DNA of 64,000 nucleotides, taken from Butyrivibrio sp. M55 (lineage in GTDB: Bacteria > Bacillota > Clostridia > Lachnospirales > Lachnospiraceae). Both the position numbers and the translations under genes were made by a program. The DNA lies in the NCBI RefSeq assembly GCF_900116865.1, contig NZ_FPCD01000001.1, forward strand, positions 248,001 through 312,000. The letters are read 5' to 3'. Position 1 is the first letter of the stretch; every line of letters starts with the position of its first letter. The notes beneath the pieces are model-generated. The model was not told where the DNA came from, ran no database searches, and was given only the letters and a program-made list of their open reading frames with translations. Below, one piece after another: positions 55,742 through 63,958 of the stretch.

Positions 55742-57652
55742 TTATATCTTCTCTGTCTTAAGCGCTCTCATGGAATTCAAAATAGCTATTACGGCCACTC
55801 CGACATCTCCGAACACCGCAAGCCACATCGTTGTAAGTCCCAGTGCTCCCAAGATCAAAATGATGACCTTTACGGAAAGCGCAAATACAATATTTTCTTT
55901 CACGATCCTGATAGTCTTGCGGGCAATAGCAATAACCGAAGGTATCTTGTTGATATCATCATCCATGATAACAATATCCGCAGCCTCAATGGCCGCATCA
56001 CTTCCAAGTGAACCCATAGCTATTCCGACATCCGCTCTCATAAGAACCGGAGCGTCGTTAATTCCATCGCCAACAAACGCAAGCTTACTATCATTATCCT
56101 CTGATGAAAGCATTTTTTCAACCCGTTCAACCTTATCTGCGGGCAGAAGCTGTGAAATAACCTCATCTATACCAAGCTTTCTTCCGACATCTTCGGCAAC
56201 ATCTTTCCTGTCACCCGTAAGCATGACCGTCTTTGCAACGCCAACCTTCTTGATGCCTACGATTGCAGCTTTGGCTGTGTCCTTTATAACATCAGAGATA
56301 ACAACATATCCCTTGTATTCTCCGTCGTATCCTACATAGACAATTGTACCCGATACAGAGTCCGCTTCCGCAAAAGAACTTATGGCATTTTCATTCATAA
56401 GCTTTGAATTGCCGAGAAGAAGCTTTTTACCTTTATAAAGAGTCTCTATTCCTCTTCCTGAGATTTCCTTAGTATCAGCTTCGCTTATGCTGCTTCTGTC
56501 TATGTCCTTTTTGCCAGACTCATTAAGATAAGCTGTAAGTACAGACCTTGCGATCGGATGATTTGAGAAAGCTTCACCTGTAGCCGCCATCTCAAGAAGT
56601 TCATCTCTCGAAATCTTAGCGCCGTTCGAAGATACAACATCTGTAACTTTGAATTCGCCCTTGGTAAGTGTACCCGTTTTATCAAAAACGACCGTCTTTA
56701 TACCTGACGCAGCTTCAAGGAAATTGCTTCCCTTAACCAAAACACCGATCTTGGAAGAAGCTCCGATTCCGCCAAAGAATCCAAGCGGAACTGATATTAC
56801 AAGCGCACATGGACAAGAAACAATAAGAAAGATACAAGCTCTTTTTATACTGTCAGATAAAGCCAGTTGTCCGAGAATCGGCGGTATGATTGCAAGAAGG
56901 AGTGCTCCTACCGTAACTACGGGAGTGTAATATCTTGCAAATCTCGTAATGAAGTTCTCCATACGGGACTTCTTATCGCTCGCATTCTCAACAAGCTCCA
57001 AAATCCTTGAAACGGTTGAATCTTCATATGCCTTAACGGCTCTGATCTTGAGGATTCCTTCGCCGTTTACGCATCCGCTAATAACATCAGAATCTTTTAC
57101 AACTCGTCTCGGAACAGATTCGCCTGTAAGAGCAGCCGTATCAATAAAGGACTCACCCTCGATAACAACTCCGTCTACAGGAATCTTCTCGCCTGCCCTT
57201 ACAAGTAATGTGTCACCGATCTTTACTTCGGAAGGGTCGACTTCATTAACTTCACCGTTCTCGCCGACAATATTGGCAATCTCAGGTGCAATGCTCATCA
57301 TCTCAGTAATGGACTGACGCGACTTTCCTACAGCATAGCTCTGGAACAATTCTCCGATCTGGTAAAAGAGCATTACCGCAACCGCTTCGGGATACTCTCC
57401 GATACCAAAAGCACCGAACGTAGCGATCATCATAAGGAAGTTCTCATCAAAAACCTGTCCATGACTGATATTTACTGCCGCCTTTTTAATTACGTCGTAG
57501 CCGATCATCACATACGGAACGAGGAATATGAGGAATCTCACGATAAGCGGAACATTTTCCAGCAAGCCCGTCTTTTCAAGAATAAGTAATACCGTAAATA
57601 TTCCTAGTACAATAAGTATTCTGTTTCTTGTTTTCTTTTGTTTCTTAGTCAT
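55742..57652 (-). CDS. cadA: Zinc/cadmium-type P1B ATPase (HMA-less)
   Basis: A 636-residue heavy-metal exporter. TGES at 176-179, SCPCAL with C280-P281-C282, D324 in DKTGTLTKGE, SNHPIA and GDGINDAPVL are all present. Two helices precede the metal domains. The N-terminal HMA domain seen in full-length ZntA/CadA is missing and is supplied by the separate HMA gene just upstream. Regulation by the adjacent ArsR favours Zn2+/Cd2+/Pb2+. It is the last gene of the arsR-HMA-ATPase unit. Confidence 0.92.
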   Translation of the reverse strand: MTKKQKKTRNRILIVLGIFTVLLILEKTGLLENVPLIVRFLIFLVPYVMIGYDVIKKAAVNISHGQVFDENFLMMIATFGAFGIGEYPEAVAVMLFYQIGELFQSYAVGKSRQSITEMMSIAPEIANIVGENGEVNEVDPSEVKIGDTLLVRAGEKIPVDGVVIEGESFIDTAALTGESVPRRVVKDSDVISGCVNGEGILKIRAVKAYEDSTVSRILELVENASDKKSRMENFITRFARYYTPVVTVGALLLAIIPPILGQLALSDSIKRACIFLIVSCPCALVISVPLGFFGGIGASSKIGVLVKGSNFLEAASGIKTVVFDKTGTLTKGEFKVTDVVSSNGAKISRDELLEMAATGEAFSNHPIARSVLTAYLNESGKKDIDRSSISEADTKEISGRGIETLYKGKKLLLGNSKLMNENAISSFAEADSVSGTIVYVGYDGEYKGYVVISDVIKDTAKAAIVGIKKVGVAKTVMLTGDRKDVAEDVGRKLGIDEVISQLLPADKVERVEKMLSSEDNDSKLAFVGDGINDAPVLMRADVGIAMGSLGSDAAIEAADIVIMDDDINKIPSVIAIARKTIRIVKENIVFALSVKVIILILGALGLTTMWLAVFGDVGVAVIAILNSMRALKTEKI

Positions 57653-57687
57653 AGCACCACATCTTTCTATGATATGTTAGTAAGCTA

Positions 57688-57733
57688 ATTTATTATCATC
57701 GATCTATTGACGAATCAGCTTACCTGATAAATC
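57688..57733 (-). other. Hairpin between HMA and ATPase genes
   Basis: On the minus strand GTAAGCT and AGCTTAC arms flank an AT-rich loop in the 79-base gap. No T-run follows, so it is more likely an mRNA-processing or stability element than a terminator. Confidence 0.4.
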
Positions 57734-57950
57734 ATGCTCCCTCTATCTCACAATCGGGCTCAACCTTCTTACATGCCTTAACAGCCTTGTCAAAAACATC
57801 ATCAAATACATCATCTGCTGCTTCAAGAACAAACTTCTGAGTCATAAAATTAACTCTGGCATTTACAACGCCCTCGATTTTCTTAACAGCTTCCTCCATC
57901 TTTGCCGCACAGTTTGCGCAATCAACTTCACACTTAAATGTCTTCTTCAT
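57732..57950 (-). CDS. HMA-domain metal-binding protein (metallochaperone)
   Basis: A 72-residue heavy-metal-associated domain, starting MKKTFKCEVDCANCAAKM, with CANC as the metal loop. It probably hands Zn2+/Cd2+ to the ATPase next to it. AAAGGA lies eight bases before the ATG at 57950. The frame is open farther upstream to 58013, but that extension (VCIHKFIKFIPRG) is not HMA-like. Confidence 0.87.
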   Translation of the reverse strand: MKKTFKCEVDCANCAAKMEEAVKKIEGVVNARVNFMTQKFVLEAADDVFDDVFDKAVKACKKVEPDCEIEGA

Positions 57951-57994
57951 AATAAATATCCTTTCTCCTCTTGGGATGAATTTTATAAATTTAT

Positions 57995-58010
57995 GTATGC
58001 ATACGCATAC
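57995..58010. repeat. Palindromic GTATGC/GCATAC element
   Basis: Arms GTATGC and GCATAC with an ATAC centre, including a perfect GTATGCATAC palindrome, lie in the 77-base gap between arsR and the HMA gene. A hairpin or weak operator is possible. Confidence 0.4.
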
Positions 58011-58027
58011 CAAATTACAGTTTCCGA

Positions 58028-58387
58028 TTACTCATTTATATGGCTCATTCCCTGAGCAATAATCGTTCTCACATGGTCGTCAGCCAGATAATAAATGATT
58101 GACTTACCTTCGCGTCTGTTTCCTACAAGCTTACTCTGCTTCAAAATCTTAAGCTGATGCGATATCGCCGACTGTGTCATGTTGAGTGTCTCAGCTATAT
58201 CACATACGCACATTTCAGATTCAAACAAAGCAAACAAAATCTTGATTCTCGTTGAATCGCCAAATACCTTAAAGAGTTCTGCCAGATCATAGAGTTCGTC
58301 CTCTGAAGGCATCTCTTTACCGATTCTGTCTACAAGTTCTCTGTGAACATTATGAACTTCGCAGTGTTCTACATCATTTATAGCCAT
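58028..58387 (-). CDS. ArsR/SmtB-family metal-responsive repressor
   Basis: A 119-residue winged-helix repressor. The alpha-3 site is EMCVCDIAE, matching the ELCVCDL metal motif of CadC/ArsR. The alpha-5 site DDH...SHINE matches the D-x-H and H-x-x-E zinc ligands of SmtB/CzrA. NMTQSAISHQLKIL is the recognition helix. The N-terminal EHCEVHNVH could add ligands. A protein with both sites may sense Zn2+ and Cd2+/Pb2+. It sits at the head of its own operon, with an ArsR-type operator over its promoter. Confidence 0.92.
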   Translation of the reverse strand: MAINDVEHCEVHNVHRELVDRIGKEMPSEDELYDLAELFKVFGDSTRIKILFALFESEMCVCDIAETLNMTQSAISHQLKILKQSKLVGNRREGKSIIYYLADDHVRTIIAQGMSHINE

Positions 58388-58403
58388 TCGCTTTTCCTTT
58401 CAT

Positions 58404-58435
58404 TTAAACATATGAATAACTGTTCATATGTTTAA
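58404..58435. promoter_or_regulatory. ArsR/SmtB-type operator
   Basis: A 13-bp inverted repeat, arms TTAAACATATGAA and TTCATATGTTTAA, with a six-base centre. It matches the AT-rich TGAA-N6-TTCA form of this regulator family and overlaps the -10 box of the arsR promoter at its upstream edge. Confidence 0.8.
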
Positions 58436-58462
58436 TATAAAACTACCGTATCGGTTTGTCAA
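58434..58462 (-). promoter_or_regulatory. sigma-A promoter of the arsR operon
   Basis: On the minus strand TTGACA (58462-58457), exactly 17 bases, TATATT (58439-58434). Both boxes are bracketed by inverted repeats. Confidence 0.88.
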
Positions 58463-58474
58463 TACCGATACGGT
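58445..58474. repeat. Second inverted repeat, centred on the -35 box
   Basis: Arms ACCGTATCGGT (58445-58455) and ACCGATACGGT (58464-58474) are separated by eight bases that contain the -35 hexamer. The sequence differs from the ArsR operator, so another regulator may bind here. Confidence 0.75.
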
Positions 58475-58498
58475 AAAATATTAATCGTAATTAAATTA

Positions 58499-58540
58499 AA
58501 TAGGACATTGCACTAATGGCCATAGCGCAACGTCCTATTT
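58499..58540 (-). terminator. Long hairpin / terminator after the 167-residue gene
   Basis: An AATAGGAC...GTCCTATT hairpin of about 16 pairs, followed on the minus strand by TTTAATTTAATT. The two imperfect positions are A-C on the plus strand but G-U on the minus-strand RNA, so only that transcript pairs fully. Confidence 0.65.
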
Positions 58541-58560
58541 TCGTAAGTTATCAATTTATT

Positions 58561-59064
58561 TTAGAGCTGAAAAGCTTTGCCCGCTGCATAAGCCAAAAGG
58601 AAAGATACAACAGATATACCAAGGTAAAGCAATACGCAGAACAATACCTTAGTTAATGTATTTCTCTTATCATCAGCAGAAATATTTGCTGATGCATATG
58701 CTCCGATTGCTGAAGTAGCACCACCAAGTGCACCTCCAAGAATCACAAAGAAATTTACAATATATAAAACTACAAAGACATAAACCCACTTCGGAAGTTG
58801 AATAGTTTTGTACTCTTCACCTGTTTCTACGTTTCTTCCGTTATATACAAGTACCTGTTTATTTCTGACGCAAAGTTTTGCAATTTCCCCATTGCCTAAA
58901 GGAATATCAAATACTCTCTCAGCAAAATTGCTCTCAGGTGATTTAAGTGCCATCACCTTTGTCTCAGGACTTCCGTTAACAGACACCAGTTTGTTTTTAT
59001 TTAACGTAACTCTGACCGGCATACCGGTAGATGTATTAAATAACCACTCTCTTGTCTTTGCCAT
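58561..59064 (-). CDS. Small membrane protein, unknown function
   Basis: A 167-residue protein I do not recognise. Residues 1-80 look like a small beta-rich cytosolic domain (TREWLFNTSTGMPVRVTLN, IAKLCVRNKQVLVYNG). Two hydrophobic helices follow (about 91-112 with a GGALGG turn, and 143-165). Ser/Ala-rich loop and a C-terminal AAGKAFQL end it. Promoter, ribosome site and hairpin support a real, single gene. A GGGAGGAG site precedes the ATG. Confidence 0.8.
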   Translation of the reverse strand: MAKTREWLFNTSTGMPVRVTLNKNKLVSVNGSPETKVMALKSPESNFAERVFDIPLGNGEIAKLCVRNKQVLVYNGRNVETGEEYKTIQLPKWVYVFVVLYIVNFFVILGGALGGATSAIGAYASANISADDKRNTLTKVLFCVLLYLGISVVSFLLAYAAGKAFQL

Positions 59065-59155
59065 TTACAAACTCCTCCCTTTTAATAACAATAATCTCTC
59101 TTTCTTCGCTTTTCTTATTACATTAAATTTAATTTTTTAACAACAAAGTAATAAC

Positions 59156-59184
59156 ATATTATCACACACTTTATCTCAAATCAA
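59156..59184 (-). promoter_or_regulatory. sigma-A promoter for the 167-residue membrane protein
   Basis: On the minus strand TTGATT (59184-59179), 17 bases, TAATAT (59161-59156), giving a leader of about 90 bases. The leader shows no clear structure. Confidence 0.7.
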
Positions 59185-59218
59185 CAATAAATTGTTTAAA
59201 CGCTAAATATTTTTCCGC

Positions 59219-59255
59219 AAAAACAAGGCTGCTGCGCAATATTTGCGCAACAGCC
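59219..59255 (-). terminator. Intrinsic terminator after tyrS
   Basis: On the minus strand a 13-bp GGCTGTTGCGCAA/TTGCGCAGCAGCC stem (one G-T pair) with an ATA loop is followed by TTGTTTTTG. Confidence 0.92.
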
Positions 59256-59289
59256 CGTAGCTAAAACTTTTATACATTTTTATTAATAA

Positions 59290-60510
59290 TTATACAGTAA
59301 CTTTCTTAAATGACTTCTTGCCCTTCTTAACCATAACTCCGTCAGCAAAGAAGTCCTTATTGTAAGTTGTCTTTACGTCTGTAACCTTAGCATCCGCTAC
59401 AGTTACGCCGCCCTGTTCAACGGCACGTCTTGCTTCACTTCTTGTATTGCAAAGTCCTGCTGATACAAGAACCTGAAGAATATCAACAACACCGTCTCTG
59501 AAGTCTTCTTCCTTAAGTGCAACGGAAGGAACATTTGACATGTCTCCGCCGCCTGCGAAAAGAGCTTTTGCGGCGTCCTGAGCCTTCTGAGCTTCCTCTT
59601 TACCGTGAACGAGTGAAGTAAGCTCAAATGCAAGGATTTCTTTCTTCTCATTAACTCTTGAAGGATCCCATTTCTCCATCTCGAGAATCTCTTCGATAGG
59701 AATAAATGTAAGCATCTTAATGCACTTATCAACGTCCGCATCAGATACATTTCTCCAGTACTGGTAGAACTCATAAGGTGATGTCTTCTTGGGATCAAGC
59801 CATACTGCGTTTCCTGCTGTCTTACCCATCTTCTTGCCCTGAGAATCTGTAAGAAGTGTAATTGTCATAGCATGAGCATCTTCACCGAGCTTTCTTCTGA
59901 TAAGCTCTGTTCCGCCAAGCATGTTGCTCCACTGATCGTCTCCACCAAACTCAAGATTACAGTTGTACTTCTGGAACATGTAGTAGAAGTCATATGACTG
60001 CATGATCATGTAGTTGAACTCAAGGAATGAAAGACCTTTTTCCATTCTCTGTTTGTAGCACTCGGCTCTGAGCATGTTGTTAACTGAGAAGCAAGCACCA
60101 ACTTCACGAAGAAGCTCAACATAGTTAAGGTTAAGAAGCCAATCTGCGTTGTTGACCATCATAGCCTTTCCTTCGCCAAACTCAATGAAGTTCTCCATCT
60201 GTTTCTTGAAGCAGGCTGCGTTGTGATCGATATCTTCTCTTGTAAGCATCTTACGCATATCGGTTCTTCCCGAAGGATCGCCGATCATTGTTGTACCGCC
60301 TCCGATAAGAGCGATAGGCTTGTTTCCTGCCATCTGAAGTCTCTTCATAAGTGTAAGTGCCATGAAGTGACCTGCAGTAAGTGAATCAGCAGTACAGTCA
60401 AAGCCGATATAGAAAGTTGCCTTTCCTGCATTTACAAGATCTCTGATCTTTTCTTCGTCAGTAGTCTGAGCAATGAGGCCTCTCGCCTGTAATTCTTCAT
60501 AAATCTTCAT
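59290..60510 (-). CDS. tyrS: Tyrosyl-tRNA synthetase
   Basis: A class I synthetase of 406 residues from the ATG at 60510 (MKIYEELQ). FYIGFDCTADSLTAGHF holds the HIGH-equivalent AGHF, and KMGKT the KMSKS-equivalent. A C-terminal S4 domain follows (SEARRAVEQGGVTV). CAGGAGG is well spaced. The frame can be read on upstream to 60633, but that part is the structured T-box leader, not protein. Expression is set by the tyrosine T-box riboswitch. Confidence 0.96.
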   Translation of the reverse strand: MKIYEELQARGLIAQTTDEEKIRDLVNAGKATFYIGFDCTADSLTAGHFMALTLMKRLQMAGNKPIALIGGGTTMIGDPSGRTDMRKMLTREDIDHNAACFKKQMENFIEFGEGKAMMVNNADWLLNLNYVELLREVGACFSVNNMLRAECYKQRMEKGLSFLEFNYMIMQSYDFYYMFQKYNCNLEFGGDDQWSNMLGGTELIRRKLGEDAHAMTITLLTDSQGKKMGKTAGNAVWLDPKKTSPYEFYQYWRNVSDADVDKCIKMLTFIPIEEILEMEKWDPSRVNEKKEILAFELTSLVHGKEEAQKAQDAAKALFAGGGDMSNVPSVALKEEDFRDGVVDILQVLVSAGLCNTRSEARRAVEQGGVTVADAKVTDVKTTYNKDFFADGVMVKKGKKSFKKVTV

Positions 60511-60857
60511 CTCTTTTCCTCCTGTGTTTTCCGATTGCGAAGTGCTCTGCTCAAAAAAAACGCCCCTCACAATCAAATCTGATTGCGAAGGACGAAATAA
60601 TCGTGTTACCACCTTCATTCGCATGTAGCTCACACTACACGCCTCAGCAAGTACGATCCGAAAATAATTTACGAACGATACTCTTCCGATATAACGGTCA
60701 GTCCCGTCAGAGCCTACTCTTTTAATAATTTTCCGCTCTGCAGCTCACGGAGGTATTCATCATCGCCCTTAACATACGCCTCTCACCACCCGGCAATTCT
60801 CTGTTGTCAGCTTGCGATTCTTACTTATTCCGGTCACAGCCTTTTCATTTAATCTAT
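60511..60857 (-). promoter_or_regulatory. T-box riboswitch (tyrosine) upstream of tyrS
   Basis: A T-box leader of about 345 bases. The specifier codon TAC (60755-60753, minus strand) sits in GAATAC followed by a conserved GTGAGC-like turn. The T-box sequence AAGGTGGTAACACGA is at 60615-60601. A terminator stem of 15 pairs (60593-60561) with eight T (60560-60553) competes with the antiterminator. Uncharged tRNA-Tyr should stabilise the antiterminator and permit tyrS transcription. The exact leader start is estimated from the promoter. Confidence 0.92.
60553..60593 (-). terminator. T-box terminator hairpin
   Basis: Fifteen pairs between CGTCCTTCGCAATCA and TGATTGTGAGGGGCG with a four-base loop, then eight T, about 42 bases ahead of the tyrS ATG. 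Confidence 0.9.
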
Positions 60858-60863
60858 TAACAG

Positions 60864-60892
60864 ATTCTAATTAAAAAACGCTTTTATGTCAA
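60864..60892 (-). promoter_or_regulatory. sigma-A promoter for the tyrS T-box leader
   Basis: On the minus strand TTGACA (60892-60887), 17 bases, TAGAAT (60869-60864). It begins 22 bases after the gpsA stop, so gpsA transcription probably runs into or up to the leader. Confidence 0.88.
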
Positions 60893-60913
60893 GCATACCG
60901 CTGTAATATAAGA

Positions 60914-61936
60914 TTACCACTCAAGCATGCTGTTCTCAGTCTTCTTATCTCTTTGCATAAGATCATTAACAGCTTCCTGAAGCGATTTGCCTTCAAATAA
61001 TATATCATTTACCGCAGTAATGATAGGCATCTCAACCTCATACTTCTCTGCAAGTTTAAGTGCGGCTCTTGCGCTGTAAACACCCTCAACAACCATGTTT
61101 ACTTCATCCATGGCTTCCTGATAAGACTTTCCCTGTCCGATAAGGATACCGGCGCGTCTGTTACGTGAGTGCATAGAAGCACAGGTTACGATAAGATCAC
61201 CGATTCCCGAAAGTCCTGCAAAAGTCTCAAACTTACCGCCCATCGCCATACCAAGTCTTGATATCTCGGCAATTCCTCTTGTAATAAGTGCAGCCTTTGC
61301 GTTATCGCCGCATCCGTAACCATCAGCAATACCTGCAGCAAGCGCAACGACGTTCTTAAGTGCCGCACCGATCTCGATACCGAGCATATCGGGACTGATA
61401 TATACTCTGAGGAAGTTATTCATAAATATATTCTGTATATATTTAGCAATCTCTTTTTCAAAAGCACCGACTACAAGTGTCGTAGGCATGCTCTTTCCGA
61501 CTTCTTCCGCGTGAGAAGGGCCTGAAAGAACGCATACATTGCATCCGGGGATCTCATCAAGAATAACGTCGGACATAACCATAAGTGTGTCCTCTTCGAT
61601 TCCCTTGCTGCAATTAACTATTATCTGTCTGTGCTCTTCACTCTCGTTAATGAAAGGCTTCATGAGCCTAATTGTTTCACGCATGTGAGCCGAAGGAACA
61701 ACAACAACGATAATATCTTTATCCTTCACGGCATCTTCCATGCTTGATGTGTATTTTACCGATTCCGGAAGCTTTACACCGGGGAGTTTCTCCTCGTTTC
61801 CGTGATATTGCTTAAGTTTCTCAACTGACGAATCGCTTCTGGACCAGACCGTAACATCGTGTCCATTTCCTGCCAGTACGTAAGAAAGCGCAATACCCCA
61901 GCTTCCCGCACCAATTACACCTACTTGTATACCCAA
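60914..61936 (-). CDS. gpsA: Glycerol-3-phosphate dehydrogenase [NAD(P)+]
   Basis: A 340-residue enzyme that reduces dihydroxyacetone phosphate to sn-glycerol 3-phosphate for phospholipids. VGVIGAGSWGIALSYVLAGN is the NAD(P) loop, EIGAALKNVVALAAGIADG holds the catalytic Lys, and the ILIGQG..VEGVYSARAALKLA segment closes the fold. It follows plsY by 17 bases, so the pair supplies and acylates glycerol phosphate. Confidence 0.95.
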   Translation of the reverse strand: MGIQVGVIGAGSWGIALSYVLAGNGHDVTVWSRSDSSVEKLKQYHGNEEKLPGVKLPESVKYTSSMEDAVKDKDIIVVVVPSAHMRETIRLMKPFINESEEHRQIIVNCSKGIEEDTLMVMSDVILDEIPGCNVCVLSGPSHAEEVGKSMPTTLVVGAFEKEIAKYIQNIFMNNFLRVYISPDMLGIEIGAALKNVVALAAGIADGYGCGDNAKAALITRGIAEISRLGMAMGGKFETFAGLSGIGDLIVTCASMHSRNRRAGILIGQGKSYQEAMDEVNMVVEGVYSARAALKLAEKYEVEMPIITAVNDILFEGKSLQEAVNDLMQRDKKTENSMLEW

Positions 61937-61953
61937 AAAATTAATCCTCCTGA

Positions 61954-62607
61954 TCAGTCGACTTTATTTTTCTTTGAAATATAAGTCTTTCTCTCTGTTC
62001 CTGAAATAAGCTTTTTAATATTTGCTCTGTGCTGATAAAAAGCAAGAGCTGTAAGAAGCGCAACGATCACATACATCTCATTGAGCGCACTCTGCGGAAG
62101 GTTTCCCAAAAGCCCCATCTGTCCGAATATTACATACTGGGCAAAAAAGCATGTGTACAGGCAAAGGCTGCTTAGTGACACAAAATGTGTGATGTTGAAA
62201 GGTCCGAAAAATGCGATAAGTCCGACAAGGACAAACTTCCATCCCATTGAGATGATGTATCCTGCTGTGCAAGCGATACCTTTTCCGCCCTTAAACTTTA
62301 AGAAGAACGGGAAATCATGTCCGAGTACGGCTCCTGCCGCTGTATAAATCATATAAAAATATCTGTAATCCGGATTGCTTCTTCCAAAAATGAAATAAGT
62401 AACGATTATGGCAAATATACATTTGAACATATCTCCAAGCAAAACAACAAGTCCTGCCTTGGCTCCCATAACTCTGAGTGTGTTTGTTGTTCCGGCGTTC
62501 TTACTTCCAACGCTTCTGATGTCAACGCCCTTCATTTTTCCGTACAATACAGCTGTCTGAAACAGGCCAAATACATATCCTATGATCAAACAAACTACTC
62601 TCTCCAT
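61954..62607 (-). CDS. plsY: Acyl-phosphate:glycerol-3-phosphate acyltransferase
   Basis: A 217-residue polytopic enzyme that transfers an acyl group from acyl phosphate to glycerol 3-phosphate. Motifs are VRSVGSKNAGTTNTLRVMGAK (in two parts, motif 1), FKGGKGIAC (motif 2, Gly-rich) and SLSSLCLY/GLLGNLPQSALNEM regions. It starts one base after the der stop and is followed by gpsA, so der-plsY-gpsA forms one unit. Confidence 0.94.
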   Translation of the reverse strand: MERVVCLIIGYVFGLFQTAVLYGKMKGVDIRSVGSKNAGTTNTLRVMGAKAGLVVLLGDMFKCIFAIIVTYFIFGRSNPDYRYFYMIYTAAGAVLGHDFPFFLKFKGGKGIACTAGYIISMGWKFVLVGLIAFFGPFNITHFVSLSSLCLYTCFFAQYVIFGQMGLLGNLPQSALNEMYVIVALLTALAFYQHRANIKKLISGTERKTYISKKNKVD

Positions 62608-62608
62608 G

Positions 62609-63937
62609 TTACTTATCCTCTTTTCTCTCTCTTATTATAAATCTAAGGGGGGTACCCTTAAATCCGAATGCTTCTCGAATCTGATTCTCTATATATCTCG
62701 TATAACTAAAGTGCATAAGCTTCTTGTCGTTTACGAAGATAACGAAAGTCGGCGGCTTAACAGAAGCCTGAGTGATGTAGTAAAGCTTTAATATCTTACC
62801 CTTGTCACTCGGTGGCTGCTGCATAACAACTGCCTGAGTCATAATCTCATTAAGAACACCCGTTGAAACTCTGAGCGCATGATTCTCACTTACGATATCA
62901 ATCATGTCATAGAGTTTTACAAGTCTCTGACCTGTCTGGGCAGAAATAAAGATAATCTCTGCATAGTTCATAAACGCCAGTGTATTCCTGATGTTCTTGG
63001 TAAATTCCTTAACGGAATGATTATCTTTTTCAATAAGATCCCACTTATTAACAGCAATGATCACGGCTTTTCCGCTCTCATGCGCAATTCCGGCGATTTT
63101 GGCATCCTGATCGGTAACGCCGTCCTCTGCATTGATAACAAGAATGGCAACGTCGGCTCTCTCAACGGCTCCAACTGTACGAAGAATCATGTAATGCTCA
63201 AGTTCATCTTTAACCTTACTTTTTCTTCGAAGTCCGGCCGTATCGATAAATGTATACTTCTTGCCGTTGTATTTAACATCGGTATCGATGGCATCTCTTG
63301 TAGTTCCCGCAATATCGGAAACAATAAGTCTGTTCTCACCGATAAGCTTATTGATAATAGATGACTTACCTACATTGGGCTTACCTATAATGGCAATCTT
63401 TGTAGTGTCATCTTCCTCGTCATTTGTTGAATCCTTGCTGAAGTGACTTACAACCTCTTCAAGAAGGTCACCGATACCAAGCTTATTAACCGCAGAAATA
63501 GGGAAAGGCTCGCCTATTCCAAGGTTATAGAACTCGTATACATCAAGCGAATCCCTGCTGTAACTGTCAACCTTATTTACGCACAAAACAACAGGCTTTC
63601 CCGATCTTCTGAGCATATCAGCCACTTTGGAATCAGAATCGGTAAGTCCCTGCTTTACATCAACCATAAATAAGATAACATCTGCCGTATCTATGGCAAT
63701 CTGTGCCTGCTCTCTCATCTGAGAAAGAATAATATCTTTTGAATCAGGCTCGATACCACCGGTATCAATAAGAGTGAAGCTGTGATTAAGCCACTCAACG
63801 TCCTGATAAATTCTGTCTCTTGTAACACCGGGAGTATCCTGCACTATGGCAATCCTGCTTCCCGCAAGAGCATTAAAGAGTGTTGATTTTCCGACATTTG
63901 GTCTTCCGACCACCGCTACTATATTTTTTCTGCTCAT
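62609..63937 (-). CDS. der: Ribosome-associated GTPase Der (EngA)
   Basis: A 442-residue double GTPase needed for 50S ribosome assembly. The first domain has GRPNVGKSTLFNAL and DTPGVTRDR (with NKVDS); the second has GKPNVGKSSIINKL, DIAGTTRDAID and NKWDL. A KH-like domain closes the protein. AAAGGA precedes the ATG. It heads der-plsY-gpsA. Confidence 0.96.
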   Translation of the reverse strand: MSRKNIVAVVGRPNVGKSTLFNALAGSRIAIVQDTPGVTRDRIYQDVEWLNHSFTLIDTGGIEPDSKDIILSQMREQAQIAIDTADVILFMVDVKQGLTDSDSKVADMLRRSGKPVVLCVNKVDSYSRDSLDVYEFYNLGIGEPFPISAVNKLGIGDLLEEVVSHFSKDSTNDEEDDTTKIAIIGKPNVGKSSIINKLIGENRLIVSDIAGTTRDAIDTDVKYNGKKYTFIDTAGLRRKSKVKDELEHYMILRTVGAVERADVAILVINAEDGVTDQDAKIAGIAHESGKAVIIAVNKWDLIEKDNHSVKEFTKNIRNTLAFMNYAEIIFISAQTGQRLVKLYDMIDIVSENHALRVSTGVLNEIMTQAVVMQQPPSDKGKILKLYYITQASVKPPTFVIFVNDKKLMHFSYTRYIENQIREAFGFKGTPLRFIIRERKEDK

Positions 63938-63958
63938 GTGTTTTCCTTTTTTATATGT

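Noticed and set aside
57951..58013. Longer start of the HMA protein at 58013
   Set aside because: The extra 21 residues are not HMA-like and the ribosome site fits the ATG at 57950.
60511..60633. N-terminal extension of tyrS up to 60633
   Set aside because: This sequence forms the T-box and terminator. The ATG at 60510 has a proper ribosome site and gives normal TyrS length.
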